Below are positions 24,501 through 33,043 of a stretch of 64,000 nucleotides of DNA, piece by piece. How positions within the stretch are numbered: position 1 is the stretch's first letter; each line of letters opens with the position of its first letter. The translations under genes and the position numbers were made by a program. The stretch spans positions 62,001-126,000 of the forward strand of contig NZ_JAKKFH010000009.1 of NCBI RefSeq assembly GCF_022230925.1, in the 5' to 3' direction. This DNA comes from Micromonospora alfalfae. Its GTDB lineage: Bacteria > Actinomycetota > Actinomycetes > Mycobacteriales > Micromonosporaceae. Below the pieces are notes generated by a model that was given only the letters and a program-made list of their open reading frames with translations, ran no database searches and was not told the origin of the DNA.

Positions 24501-25315
24501 CACGGCCGTTCCCGTTCGAGCCGGTCGCGCCGGGACCACGCACCGACTGGGTCTCCGCGGGCGGCGGCATCAAGTGGATGCAGTACGCCGACGTCGCCGA
24601 CTGGGCGCGCTCCAACACGGAGGCCATCGCTTACCGGCCGGGCAGCGTCCAGAAGGACCGCTGGTTCGGACCCATCACCCGGCCGCGGCTGCTCAGCACC
24701 GAGATCCCGTTCCGGGGTGAGACCGCCATGAGCGCCTACATCCAGGGGTTCGGCGACGCGGGCGCCGCCCACAGCGGCGGGGCCAGCATGTCGCAGATCG
24801 CCACGTTCTATCAGGGCGACAAGCAGCTGACCCAGTTCAACGGCTGGCCGGAGGTCGGCGCGGGTGACCTGTCGCCGGAGAAGCTGCCGTACCGGCTGGT
24901 CGTCGAGACCACGGGCAAGCCCGAGTTCAGCCCGTACTCGACCGCCACGCACACCGAGTGGAGCTTCGTCTCCGGCGGCAGCACTGAGGTGCAGGCCATC
25001 CCGCTGGTCCAACTGGACTACGGAACGGACGTGGACGTCGCGGGTCGGACGAAGCGCCGAACCGACTTCTCGATCACGCCGGTGGTGGTGGGCAGCACCG
25101 CTGCCCGCGACGGCGTGTCGTCAGTCCAGTTGGAGATCTCCTACGACGACGGGGCGACCTGGCGGCGGCAGGACCTGCGGGAGAAGAAGGGAACCTGGCA
25201 GGCGTCGCTGAACGCACCACGCTCTGCCGACTTCGTGTCGATCCGGGTCACCGCCGAGCAGCGCAACGGCGGCGGCGTCACCCAGACCGTCACCCGGGCC
25301 TTCGGCCTGCGGTAG
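21542..25315 (+). CDS. Large secreted S8 (subtilisin-like) serine protease with PA-type insert
   Basis: A 1257-residue exported subtilase. A signal peptide (RTRRSAAAAVGVTIVAALLTPTAAHGA) is followed by a proline run and a pro-region (about 55-235). The catalytic domain spans about 236-520 with Asp255 (VAVLDSGVD), His287 (NGHGTHTA) and Ser462 (GTSMAAPHVAG); AAGNSGP carries the oxyanion Asn. About 740 residues follow: a fibronectin-like region (about 540-620), a PA-like segment (about 815-930) and beta-rich domains to the end. There is no LPXTG or obvious anchor, so it is probably released. Family role: extracellular protein degradation. Confidence 0.95.
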   Translation: MPNSVDSARISRTRRSAAAAVGVTIVAALLTPTAAHGAPPPPPPPTGPAPSGNADRAPVTVTLITGDRVTVTPGVHDATPSVDVKRAPGATGAVRVSTEGRDTYVYPDEALPYLATGRLDKQLFDVTQLIAQGYDDARTAELPLIVTRTAGAAKLRAGTTLPGAQTTLELPSVSGEAIRTRRSQAADFWSALTHGQSTTGRSAATPAPSFAAGIDKVWLDGKAKAALADTTAQIGAPAAWAAGGTGSGVRVAVLDSGVDTTHPDLADQVVASRSFIPGQDVIDRNGHGTHTASTVAGTGAASGGRERGVAPDADLVIGKVLDEYGSGSISGIIAGMEWAARAEHAKVINMSLGVSAWHTQDDPLSQAVNQLTAETGALFVVAAGNSGPDPYTLGAPGTADAALTIGAVDTSDHLAGFSSVGPRMNDEALKPDMTAPGVDVLAARSQHISWGEGYYYVDSGTSMAAPHVAGAAALLVQKHPTWSARQIKDALMSTSARTPDYDAYQAGSGRLNVAAAYHQDQVIASGSVDAGLVGWGTAPQPIKRTITYTNTTDSPIAVELSVDHGTAPAQTFTATADRVTVPARASATVDVVVAPAGLPAGRYSAQVTARFAAGEVHTAVGVAVESKKYDLTIHLKDRAGRPMSGEVEVVNAETGSAFMWVPDGKLTARLAPGSYTVVTGADVEGLHGPHSLGLAMLTAPEVDLTTNRVVELDAARARQVKVATPQPTAVVNSRIDVYRSFTSSEPTPTDWSALRETFWPGAAYDSLWALPTSGKVRKGSFVFTTRIRAEQTPLAISYHGRHLSAPLAQPGALPLPDGTSRLDAVFAGAGGDADYAGVSARGRAVVVRSNESVPPTDQAAAAHTAGAAMLVVVNDRAGRKSDWYGNPDAVTTGPVPVASVTMDEGEALIQKISAAGRTPLRLVVVAHPRAKYLYDLVDYHSGGVPKDPSAKTDPRNLARIDLTFSPPPGKQSSETRMDFPPYEYGAARPFPFEPVAPGPRTDWVSAGGGIKWMQYADVADWARSNTEAIAYRPGSVQKDRWFGPITRPRLLSTEIPFRGETAMSAYIQGFGDAGAAHSGGASMSQIATFYQGDKQLTQFNGWPEVGAGDLSPEKLPYRLVVETTGKPEFSPYSTATHTEWSFVSGGSTEVQAIPLVQLDYGTDVDVAGRTKRRTDFSITPVVVGSTAARDGVSSVQLEISYDDGATWRRQDLREKKGTWQASLNAPRSADFVSIRVTAEQRNGGGVTQTVTRAFGLR

Positions 25316-25388
25316 AACCCGCCGGGGGTCGGCGCCGACGAGGTGCCGGCCCCCGCGGGCCCCTCATCACGACAGCGGCACCAAACAA

Positions 25389-25417
25389 GTCCGGCCCCCA
25401 CACTGTGGGGGCCGGAC
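25389..25417. terminator. Hairpin between protease and tRNA-fMet gene 1
   Basis: A 14-bp perfect inverted repeat (25389-25402 with 25404-25417) lies between the convergent protease gene and the first tRNA. The + strand sequence after it is ATATCACTTTC. It can terminate both transcripts. Confidence 0.7.
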
Positions 25418-25432
25418 TCATATCACTTTCAG

Positions 25433-25509
25433 TGGTAGCGGGGACAGGATTTGAACCTGCGACCTCTGGGTTATGAGCCCAGCGAGCTACCGAGCTGCTC
25501 CACCCCGCG
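25433..25509 (-). tRNA. Initiator tRNA-Met (anticodon CAT), copy 1, CCA encoded
   Basis: Read on the minus strand, the 77-nt gene begins CGCGGGGTGGAGCAG and ends CCCCGCTACCA. The anticodon loop is CTCATAA (anticodon CAU). C1 opposite A72 is unpaired and the anticodon stem has the three G-C pairs GGG/CCC, both hallmarks of initiator tRNA. The terminal CCA is encoded. A second copy with identical body lies at 25645-25718. Confidence 0.95.
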
Positions 25510-25593
25510 TCGACTGGTTAAGACTAACTCACCCGTTCCGGGCGATGATCAGTGGGGTCGGCATCCGCTGTGGCCGGCATCCCGGAATGTCGA

Positions 25594-25625
25594 AAGCCCG
25601 TCTCCGGTGAACCGGAGACGGGCTT
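25594..25625 (-). terminator. Hairpin between the two tRNA-fMet genes
   Basis: A perfect 15-bp inverted repeat (25594-25608 with 25611-25625) lies 20 bp downstream of tRNA copy 2 in the direction of transcription and is followed on the minus strand by TTCG. It suggests that the two tRNAs are separate transcription units. Confidence 0.7.
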
Positions 25626-25644
25626 CGAACTGGTGTTTCTCTCG

Positions 25645-25718
25645 TAGCGGGGACAGGATTTGAACCTGCGACCTCTGGGTTATGAGCCCAGCGAGCTACC
25701 GAGCTGCTCCACCCCGCG
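25645..25718 (-). tRNA. Initiator tRNA-Met (anticodon CAT), copy 2, CCA not encoded
   Basis: The 74-nt body is identical to copy 1 including the CAU anticodon, unpaired C1-A72 and GGG/CCC anticodon stem. After the discriminator A the sequence is CGAG instead of CCA, so this copy needs CCA addition by nucleotidyltransferase. Confidence 0.95.
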
Positions 25719-25805
25719 TCGGTTCGATAACCGTAGCGCACCGACCCGGGACACCGCAAAGCGACTCCGATACCGCCGACACGGACAGCTCTGACCTGGG
25801 CGTTG

Positions 25806-26744
25806 TCAGTCGAGCCAGTTCTCGATCGCCGCGACCGCCCGGCGACTGTCGGCATCGACCTGGGACCGAACGGCCGCCGTGTGCTCCCAACCCTGCTCCC
25901 AGAGCACAGTCACCACGTCGCCGACCCGGACCGCCCGGACCAGCCGAACCTCCTCGGTACCCGGCTCGCCCATCCCGTCCGGCATCGGGGCCCGCATCTC
26001 GAACAGCACCGACCCGTCCCCGTACACCTCAGAGGCCAGCAGCCGCTGTCGCCACGTCCTGTTGTCGTCGGGCAGCTTCTGGTCGGGGCAGCCGCGCACT
26101 GCCTGCCGCAGCTCCCGCAACGCGTCGTCGGCACGGCCCGCCCGGTAGATGGTGATGGTGTGCCGGTAGCTGCCGTCCGGCACGTGCCCCGTCGGCGTCT
26201 CCGAAAACTTGTAGGCCAGGTAGCGACCACGGCGGTGGACCATTGCCGAGTCGCTGGGCAGGCGCGCGCCGCACAGCGTCGGCAGTGCCGGGCCCTCCCC
26301 CGAGGATTCCAGTCCGGTCCGATTCGGGGCCGCCAGCAGGAAGAAGGCGCGGTCCGGGATCGAGGTGGGCGGCCGAGGCACCGCCGGTCCGGTGGCCGGC
26401 TGCGACGGCGTAAGGCTCGGGGTGGTCCGCAGCGGCGGCGGGGACGACTGTGTCGACGCCGGGGTCGGCGTGGGTGACGGCCGGGAGGTCGCGGTCGCCC
26501 CGGTCGGCGGCGGGCCCGGGGTGTCGGCGGGCGGCGGCAGCGGTGCGGAGCCGTCCGCCGGGTATGCCAGTCGGCCACCGACGGCAACCCCGCCCACGAG
26601 CAGCGCCACCGCGAGCGTCGAGCCGGCAACCCGGGCTCGGGCCCGCCGGTCGGCGAACCGCCGAAGCGACTCGGGATGGCTCAGCTCGTGCCCGTCCGCG
26701 ACGGTGCTGAGCGACCGGTACAGGTCAGAGAGTTCAACTGACAT
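25806..26744 (-). CDS. Single-pass membrane protein partner of the upstream ECF sigma factor
   Basis: A 312-residue protein. A short cytoplasmic N-terminus (about 1-38, with LRRFADRRARARVAG) is followed by one membrane helix (STLAVALLVGGVAVGGRLAY, about 42-61). Then comes a Pro/Ser/Thr-rich linker (about 65-130) and a folded extracytoplasmic domain with two cysteines (LCGARLPSDS and RGCPDQKLP) that could pair. It overlaps the sigma gene by 11 bp, the usual layout of an ECF sigma and its membrane anti-sigma factor. I see no zinc HxxxCxxC motif, so the anti-sigma role is inferred from topology and gene order only. Confidence 0.75.
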   Translation of the reverse strand: MSVELSDLYRSLSTVADGHELSHPESLRRFADRRARARVAGSTLAVALLVGGVAVGGRLAYPADGSAPLPPPADTPGPPPTGATATSRPSPTPTPASTQSSPPPLRTTPSLTPSQPATGPAVPRPPTSIPDRAFFLLAAPNRTGLESSGEGPALPTLCGARLPSDSAMVHRRGRYLAYKFSETPTGHVPDGSYRHTITIYRAGRADDALRELRQAVRGCPDQKLPDDNRTWRQRLLASEVYGDGSVLFEMRAPMPDGMGEPGTEEVRLVRAVRVGDVVTVLWEQGWEHTAAVRSQVDADSRRAVAAIENWLD

Positions 26745-27243
26745 CGTTCGCCTCCAACTCCACTGCGCTGAGGTCGGGCAGCAGCGCGGCCAGCCGGGAC
26801 CGGCCTCGGGACAGCCAGGACTTCACGGTGCCGACCGGGACGTCGGTCTCCCGGGCGATCTCCTCGACGGACATGTCGAAGAGGTAGTGCAGGGCCAGCG
26901 CCTGCCGGTGCGTGGCGGGCAACTGCCGGAGCGCTCCGGCCAGGAGCACCCCGTCCTCGCTGGGCGGGGGTGCCACCTCCGGCGGTCCGGTGCGGCTCAG
27001 CACCACCCGCCAACGGTGCAGGCGCCGCCAGCGGTCGGTCGCCAGCCGGGCCACCACGAGCCGCAGCCACGCCTCCGGCGCCGGATGCGACGACAGTCGC
27101 CCCCACTGCCGCCAGGCCCGGGTGTACGCCTCCTGCACCAGGTCCTGCGCCTCGCTGTGGTCGCCGGCGACCGCATAGCCGTACCGCAGCGTCCGCCGGG
27201 CGGTGCTGCGGTAGAAGTCATCGAAGCTCTGCGCGTCCCGCAC
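26734..27243 (-). CDS. SigE-family ECF RNA polymerase sigma factor
   Basis: A 169-residue ECF sigma factor. Region 2 shows FDDFYRSTARRTLRYGYAV and DHSEAQDLVQEAYTRAWRQW (about 5-50). Region 4 is at about 105-160 (LPATHRQALALHYLFDMS, VGTVKSWLSRGRSRLAALL). This is the short actinobacterial SigE (SigE50) type. GTG 27243 has AGGGGGAAC about 5 nt upstream; a start further up is open in frame but has a poor binding site. The overlapping downstream membrane protein is probably its regulator. Confidence 0.93.
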   Translation of the reverse strand: MRDAQSFDDFYRSTARRTLRYGYAVAGDHSEAQDLVQEAYTRAWRQWGRLSSHPAPEAWLRLVVARLATDRWRRLHRWRVVLSRTGPPEVAPPPSEDGVLLAGALRQLPATHRQALALHYLFDMSVEEIARETDVPVGTVKSWLSRGRSRLAALLPDLSAVELEANDVS

Positions 27244-27361
27244 GACTGTTCCCCCTCGTCCCCACCCCGTTGCAATGAGGACGGCGGACCGGCGCCGCAG
27301 GTTGCGGGCCTGGGCGGTGCTGTCGGTGACGTGACAGATACCCACAGATCAGGACAACGGC

Positions 27362-27409
27362 CGAGCCCCCGCCGCTCGGACCTGATGCGGTCCGAGCGAC
27401 GAGGGCTCG
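27362..27409 (-). terminator. Two-part hairpin downstream of the UPF0182 gene
   Basis: An inner 10-bp stem (27373-27382 with 27389-27398) and an outer 7-bp stem (27362-27368 with 27403-27409) form a stacked hairpin between the UPF0182 stop at 27435 and the sigma-factor gene. Confidence 0.65.
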
Positions 27410-27434
27410 GGGAGGAACTGCGTGCGGTGCCGGG

Positions 27435-30425
27435 TCAGCCGCCAGCACTCGGGCTGGCACCAGGCGCACCGGCAGCCTGCTGCGCCTGCTGGAACGCGGT
27501 GAGCGCCTCGTCGAGGGCCTTCAGCGCACGCCCGTACCGCTCGAAGTCACCCGACGTCTGCGCGGCCCGGACCTCGGTGATCGCGGTCTGCACCCGGTCC
27601 GCGGCGGCAGCCAGGTCACCTGCCGGCGGCGGGGTGCCGGCGCTCGGGGTGGGCGTCGGCGTCGCCGACCCCGAAGGCGTCGGCGTGGGCGTGGGCGTCG
27701 TCGGGTTACCCCCGGTCGTCGGCGGCGGCGACGTGCCCTGCCCGGCCTTCTTCCCCTGCTCGACCAACTGCTTGATGCCATCGTTGATGTTGTCGGCGAG
27801 AGCCACGAAGGAGCCGCCGTCACCGTACGAGAGCAGCACCTTCTGCAACAGCGGGTACGCGTCCTGCTGGTTGCTCTTCACGTAGACCGGCTCGACGTAG
27901 AGCATCCCGTCGGCGAACGGCAACGAGAGCAAGTTGCCGTACTGCACCTGCGCCTGGTTACTGGAGAGCAGGTTGAGCTGCTGACGGATGTTCGCGTTGT
28001 TCGTCATCTGCTGGTGCACCTGCACCGGGCCGGAGATCCGGGTCTGATCCGGCAACTCCAGCACCTCCAGCCGAGGCTGCCCGTCGACGTACGACCCGGA
28101 GATCAGCGCCGCGAGGTTCTGCCGGCCGTTCGGGGTGACCGCCGAGGTGAGCTGGAACCGGGGGCTCTCCTGCCCCGGGAACTGGGTGAACAGGTAGTAC
28201 GGAGGCTGCTTCTGACCGCTGTCCGGGGCGTCCGGCACGTTGGGCACCTGCCAGAAGTCCTGTGCGGAGTAGAAGTCACCCGGGTTCGTCACGTGGAACT
28301 TGGTCAGCAGGTTGCGCTGCACCTTGAACATGTCCGCCGGGTAGCGCAGGTGCTCGCTCAACTCGACCGGGATCTCCGCCTTCGGCAGCACCAGGTCACC
28401 GCCGAACGCCTTGTTCCACGCCTTGAGCACCGGGTCGGTGTCGTCGTACTCGTAGAGCTTCACAGTGCCGTCGTACGCGTCGACAGTGGCCTTCACCGAG
28501 TTGCGCATGTAGTTGACGTCTTCCCGGGCCAGCTGGAAGGTGCCCCGGTTGGTCAACTCGTCGGTGGTCTCGGTCTGCAGGTTGACCTTCTCCGCGTACG
28601 GGTAGGAGGCCGCCGTGGTGTAGCCGTCCACGATCCACTGCACCCGACCGTCGACCACCGCCGGGTACGGGTCGCCGTCCAGTGTGAGGAACGGCGCTAC
28701 CTTTTCCACCCGGTCGCGCGGGTTGCGCACGTAGAGCAGCTTGGAGTCCTTGTTGACCGCCTCGGAGAGCAGGAAGTTCGACTCCTGCTCCTTGATGGCG
28801 TACAGCAGTCGCCGGGTGAAGGAGCCGATCTCCACACCGCCCTCACCGGTGTAGGTGTAGGACTCGCCGCCGCCCTCACCGACCGGCCTGTCGAACTCGG
28901 CCTTCTTGTTCGGGTCGGACTGCCCGACGATGGCGTAGTCGTCGGCCGCCATCCGCTCGCCGTAGTAGATGCGCGGCTGCTTGGCCGGAATCTGCTCGGT
29001 CTGCGAGGAGCACGCCTCCTGGGTCTTCTCGCCGAGGAACCCGGAGACGAAGAACGGCTGCCCGCCGCAGACCACCTGGTTGGCCGGGGCGGCCACCAGC
29101 CCGTACCCGTGGGTGTAGACGGTGTGCCGGTTGATCCAGGTGTTCTGCTGGTCGGTCAGCTCGCCGTAGTTGATCTCCCGGACGCCGACCACGTAGTCGG
29201 AGACCTTGCCGTTCACCCCGTACCGGTCGATGTCCAGCTTCGGACCGAAGTCGTAGAAGCCACGCACCTGCTGGAGCTGGGTGTACGTCTCGCTGACCAG
29301 TTGCGGGTCGAGCAGCCGCACGTTCGACACCACAGCGGTGTCGGTGGCCAGGTTCCCCGGTGGGGTGAGGTTGTTCGCCGCGTACGCGGTCGTCTCGGTG
29401 GCCCCCAACCCGAACGCCGCGCGCGTCGCGTCGATGCTGCGCTGGATGTACGGCGCTTCCTTGTCCTTGGCGCTCGGCTTGACCTCGAAGGTCTGCACCG
29501 CCCAGGGGTAGATGCCGCCGATGGCAACCGCCGACACGCCGAGCAGCGCCAGCGAGATCCCCGGCCAGACCAGGTTCCGCATCCAGGCGTTGGAGAACAC
29601 GAGGATCGCGATGGCCACCACGATCGAGATGTAGGCGAGGATCTCCTTCGCCGGCAGCAACGCGTTGACGTCCGCGTAACCGGCGCCGTACAACTTGGCG
29701 CCCTCGTTGTACTCCAGCAGCATGGCCCGCCGGTCCAACACGTACGCGATCGCCTTCAACAGCACGAAGACCGCGACCAGGGTGCTCAGGTGCGCGCGGG
29801 CCGCGTTGCTCATCCGGTCGCCGACGCCCTGCAGGCGGACCCCGCCGAAGAGGTAGTGCACCGCCAGCGCGCCGATCACGGCCAGCACCACAGCGGTGAA
29901 GGCGACCCCGAGCAGGTAACGCCAGAACGGTAGTTGGAAGACGTAGAAGCCGATGTCGACCCCGAACTCCGGGTCCTTGATGCCGAAGTCACCGCCGTTG
30001 CGGAAGAGCAGCCACTGGTTCCACCGGTTCTGTGCGGAGAGACCGGCGAAGAGCCCGACCACCGCTGCGGTCAGCGAGATCCAGGTGCCGAGCCGCGGAC
30101 TGAGCACCATCCGGTAGCGCTCCAGGGTCGCCTGCTCCACCGAGTGCGGACGCAGTCGCGGGCGCAACCGGTAGGCCAGCCAGAGGTTGCCACCGACGAT
30201 CACCGCCATGCCGAGGCCGATGGCGAGGAAGAGCACCAGCCGGGTGAGCAGGACGCCGGTGAAGACCTCGGTGTAGCGGACCTCGTCGAACCAGAGCCAG
30301 TCGGTCCACGCCTGGACGCCCCAGCCGAGCAGGGTGAAGAGCACGAACACCCCGACCAGGACCGCGATGGTGACGCGCCCGCGCCGGCTCATCCTCGGGA
30401 GGGGGCTGCTGCTACGCATGACCAC
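27435..30425 (-). CDS. UPF0182 family large membrane protein
   Basis: A 996-residue protein. Seven hydrophobic helices occupy about the first 310 residues (VTIAVLVGVFVLFTLLGWGV, LFLAIGLGMAVIVGGNLWLA and others), then a large extracytoplasmic domain (about 320-900) with YVVGVREINYGEL and RIYYGERMAADDYAIVG. The last 90 residues are low-complexity (TPTPTPTPSGSATPTPTP), then helical. This is the UPF0182/Rv3193c family, conserved in actinobacteria and cyanobacteria, function not known to me. GTG 30425 has GGAG 6 nt upstream; an ATG two codons later is the alternative. The next upstream gene is the PDZ protease, as in mycobacteria. Confidence 0.93.
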   Translation of the reverse strand: MVMRSSSPLPRMSRRGRVTIAVLVGVFVLFTLLGWGVQAWTDWLWFDEVRYTEVFTGVLLTRLVLFLAIGLGMAVIVGGNLWLAYRLRPRLRPHSVEQATLERYRMVLSPRLGTWISLTAAVVGLFAGLSAQNRWNQWLLFRNGGDFGIKDPEFGVDIGFYVFQLPFWRYLLGVAFTAVVLAVIGALAVHYLFGGVRLQGVGDRMSNAARAHLSTLVAVFVLLKAIAYVLDRRAMLLEYNEGAKLYGAGYADVNALLPAKEILAYISIVVAIAILVFSNAWMRNLVWPGISLALLGVSAVAIGGIYPWAVQTFEVKPSAKDKEAPYIQRSIDATRAAFGLGATETTAYAANNLTPPGNLATDTAVVSNVRLLDPQLVSETYTQLQQVRGFYDFGPKLDIDRYGVNGKVSDYVVGVREINYGELTDQQNTWINRHTVYTHGYGLVAAPANQVVCGGQPFFVSGFLGEKTQEACSSQTEQIPAKQPRIYYGERMAADDYAIVGQSDPNKKAEFDRPVGEGGGESYTYTGEGGVEIGSFTRRLLYAIKEQESNFLLSEAVNKDSKLLYVRNPRDRVEKVAPFLTLDGDPYPAVVDGRVQWIVDGYTTAASYPYAEKVNLQTETTDELTNRGTFQLAREDVNYMRNSVKATVDAYDGTVKLYEYDDTDPVLKAWNKAFGGDLVLPKAEIPVELSEHLRYPADMFKVQRNLLTKFHVTNPGDFYSAQDFWQVPNVPDAPDSGQKQPPYYLFTQFPGQESPRFQLTSAVTPNGRQNLAALISGSYVDGQPRLEVLELPDQTRISGPVQVHQQMTNNANIRQQLNLLSSNQAQVQYGNLLSLPFADGMLYVEPVYVKSNQQDAYPLLQKVLLSYGDGGSFVALADNINDGIKQLVEQGKKAGQGTSPPPTTGGNPTTPTPTPTPSGSATPTPTPSAGTPPPAGDLAAAADRVQTAITEVRAAQTSGDFERYGRALKALDEALTAFQQAQQAAGAPGASPSAGG

Positions 30426-30515
30426 TGTTGGCTCCGCACGCTCGATATGATCGGCTCCGACCAGGCACCCAGAGTACGGGGTGTTCCTGAGCGTGTCGGG
30501 GCACGGTCACACCGG

Positions 30516-31529
30516 TCAGCAACGCGTCGGCTGACCACCCGTACGCAACGTCTCCAGAGCGGTCATCGCCTCGTCCAACGAGCCCACCCGCAACAGCGGC
30601 AGATCGGGCTGCGGATTGCGGACCGCCTCCGCGCAGTTGTCCGCCGGCACCAGGAAGACCTTCGCCCCGGCGCGCTTGGCACCGACCAGCTTCTGGGCGA
30701 TCCCGCCGATCGGGCCGACGGCGCCCTCGTCGTCGATGGTGCCGGTCCCGGCGATGACCTGGCCGCCGGTGAGGTCGGCCGGGGTCAACTTGTCCACGAT
30801 CCCCAGGGCGAACATCAGACCGGCGCTCGGCCCACCGATGTCGCCCAGGTCGATGCCGAGCGTGAACGGGTGCGGCTGCTGCTGATCGATCTCGACACCG
30901 ATCCGCGGTCGGCCGTCCTGCTCCTGGCTGGTCACCGTCGCGGTGGCCGGCACACCGTCACGGGTGTAGCCGATGCTCAACGCCGTGCCCGCCGGCTTGG
31001 CCCGGACCAGCTCGGTGACCTTCGCCGCCACCGGCACCGGCTGGCCGTCGACCGAGGTGATCAGATCGCCGGCCTTCAGCGCACCGGCCGCCGGGCCGTC
31101 CCCGGCCACCGTCTTGATCACCACCTGCACCGGAAAGCCCAACTCCCGCAGCGCGGCGGTCTCCGCGCTGGTCTGCGACGCCTTGAAGTCCTCGGCGTTG
31201 CGCTGCTCGACCTGCTCCGTCGACTCCCCCGGCGGGTAGACCAGCTCACGCGGCACCACCGCCTCGTCGTCGGAGAACCAGCCCGCGATCGCCCCCCGCA
31301 ACCGCACAGTGGGTTGCACCCCCACCGTGGTCAGCCGCAACTGGCCGGCCGAGGTCGAGGTCTCCCGACCGGAGACCTGGATGACCTCCTTACCGTCGGT
31401 CGTGCCGAGGGTGTTCACCGTCGGCCCTGGGCCCAGCACCACGTACGGAATCGGCACCCGGAGCACCCCGATGCTCAGCAGGGCGGTGAACAGGGCACCG
31501 AGCAGGACCGTCAGGCCACGACGTCTCAT
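30516..31529 (-). CDS. Membrane-anchored PDZ/Lon-like serine protease (YlbL family)
   Basis: A 337-residue protein. An N-terminal anchor (about 6-24, LTVLLGALFTALLSIGVL) leads to an extracytoplasmic PDZ domain (about 130-200) and a Lon-type proteolytic domain (about 205-330). The Ser-Lys dyad is Ser235 in GGPSAGLMFALGI and Lys280 in GGIAQKLVGAKRAGA. There is no ATPase domain, as in Bacillus YlbL and mycobacterial Rv3194c. It probably degrades extracytoplasmic or membrane proteins. It lies 90 bp before the UPF0182 gene, is in the same direction, and diverges from the DUF2342 gene. Confidence 0.93.
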   Translation of the reverse strand: MRRRGLTVLLGALFTALLSIGVLRVPIPYVVLGPGPTVNTLGTTDGKEVIQVSGRETSTSAGQLRLTTVGVQPTVRLRGAIAGWFSDDEAVVPRELVYPPGESTEQVEQRNAEDFKASQTSAETAALRELGFPVQVVIKTVAGDGPAAGALKAGDLITSVDGQPVPVAAKVTELVRAKPAGTALSIGYTRDGVPATATVTSQEQDGRPRIGVEIDQQQPHPFTLGIDLGDIGGPSAGLMFALGIVDKLTPADLTGGQVIAGTGTIDDEGAVGPIGGIAQKLVGAKRAGAKVFLVPADNCAEAVRNPQPDLPLLRVGSLDEAMTALETLRTGGQPTRC

Positions 31530-31644
31530 GCCGCAGAGCGTACCGACCAGCTGCGGGTCACCCGCCGGATGCGCCGCGCGACTCCGCCCTCAGCGCAACG
31601 CCAGCGGCGGCTACCTGGGGCGCGGTCCGCGTACCGTAGATGTC

Positions 31645-33024
31645 GTGCCTGATATTCCGTTCGGTTTCGCGCTCCCGGGTGGGCAGCCACCAGACCCCAA
31701 CGATCCCGCGCAGATGCAGCAGTTCATGTCGCAGTTGCAGCACCTGCTCTCCGCGCCGGGCAGCGGGCCGGTCAACTGGGACCTGGCCCGGCAGGTAGCA
31801 GCCAGCCAGCTCGCGGCCGCCGGTGACCCGGCAGTCTCAATGTACGAGCGCAACGCGGTCGAGGAGGCGCTGCGCCTCGCCGACCTGTGGCTGGAGCCCG
31901 CCTCGGCGTGGCCCTCCGGCATCCAGAACCCCGTTGCGTGGAACCGCAACGAGTGGATCTTCAAGACGCTGGACGTGTGGCGCAAGCTGTGCGACCCCGT
32001 CGCCAGCCGGATGGTCGGTGCCATGGGCGACCTGGTGCCACCGGAGGCGCGCGCCCAGCTCGGCCCGATGCAGTCGATGGTGGCCTCCCTCGGTGGCGCG
32101 CTCTTCGGCGGTCAGCTGGGCCAGGCCCTCGGTTCGCTCGCCGCCGAGGTGCTCTCCGCCGGCGACATCGGGCTGCCGCTCGGCCCGGCCGGCACGGCCG
32201 CGCTGATCCCTGCCAACATCCGGGCGTACGGCGAGGGCCTGGAGCTGCCCGAGGACGAGGTCCGCCTCTACGTGGCGCTGCGCGAGGCCGCTCACCAGCG
32301 GCTGTTCCAGCACGTCCCGTGGCTGCGTGGGCACGTGCTCAGCGCCGTCGAGATGTACGCCTCGGGCATCCGGGTCAACCGGGAGGCGATCGAGGAGGCG
32401 ATGGGCCGGGTCGACCCGACCGACCCCGAGTCGATGCAGGCGATCGCCCTGGAGGGCATCTTCACCCCGGAGGACACCCCGGCGCAGAAGGCCTCGCTGG
32501 CCCGCCTGGAGACCGCACTCGCCCTGGTCGAGGGCTGGGTGTGCCACGTCGTGGACAGCGCCGCCAGCGACCGGCTGCCCAACGTCGTCCGGCTGGGTGA
32601 GGCGTTCCGCCGTCGCCGGGCCGCCGGCGGTCCCGCCGAGCAGACCTTCGCCGCGCTGGTCGGTCTGGAACTGCGCCCCCGCCGACTGCGCGAGGCCGCC
32701 GCGCTCTGGGCCGCGCTCACCCAGCACCGTGGCATCGAGGGCCGCGACGCCGTCTGGGGACACCCGGACCTGCTCCCGTCTGACGACGACTTCGCCGACC
32801 CGGTCGCCTTCGCGATGAACGACATGGACCTCAGCGAGCTGGACAGCTTCGACTTCACCGCCCCCGGCGGGGTGGAGGAGAAGGCCCCCGGCCAGTCCGA
32901 TCAGCCCGGTCCGTCGGGTCAGTCCGGTCCGTCGGGTCAGACGGGTCAGACGGGTCCGACGGGTCAGACGGGTCAGCCTGGTCCGTCCGACGAGACCGAC
33001 GGCGAGGGCGACGCCAAGTCCTGA
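31645..33024 (+). CDS. Zinc-dependent metalloprotease family protein (DUF2342)
   Basis: A 459-residue protein of the DUF2342 family, predicted metalloproteases related to the M. tuberculosis Rv3195 protein. The central core reads LREAAHQRLFQHVPWLRGHV and SAVEMYASGIRVNREAIEEAM (about 210-255), where His, His and Glu are the putative zinc ligands. The glycine-rich SLGGALFGGQLGQALGSLA (about 150-170) is also typical. After about residue 415 the tail is a Gly/Ser/Gln/Pro/Thr repeat encoded by a 9-15 bp tandem repeat at 32895-32990. GTG 31645 is chosen because FGFALPGG follows it as in the family. Confidence 0.9.
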   Translation: MPDIPFGFALPGGQPPDPNDPAQMQQFMSQLQHLLSAPGSGPVNWDLARQVAASQLAAAGDPAVSMYERNAVEEALRLADLWLEPASAWPSGIQNPVAWNRNEWIFKTLDVWRKLCDPVASRMVGAMGDLVPPEARAQLGPMQSMVASLGGALFGGQLGQALGSLAAEVLSAGDIGLPLGPAGTAALIPANIRAYGEGLELPEDEVRLYVALREAAHQRLFQHVPWLRGHVLSAVEMYASGIRVNREAIEEAMGRVDPTDPESMQAIALEGIFTPEDTPAQKASLARLETALALVEGWVCHVVDSAASDRLPNVVRLGEAFRRRRAAGGPAEQTFAALVGLELRPRRLREAAALWAALTQHRGIEGRDAVWGHPDLLPSDDDFADPVAFAMNDMDLSELDSFDFTAPGGVEEKAPGQSDQPGPSGQSGPSGQTGQTGPTGQTGQPGPSDETDGEGDAKS

Positions 33025-33043
33025 CCCCCGCCCATCGACTGCC

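Noticed and set aside
28014..31652. Long plus-strand frames opposite the UPF0182 and PDZ protease genes.
   Set aside because: Both are exact complements of well-supported genes; the protein sequences are low-complexity and without motifs.
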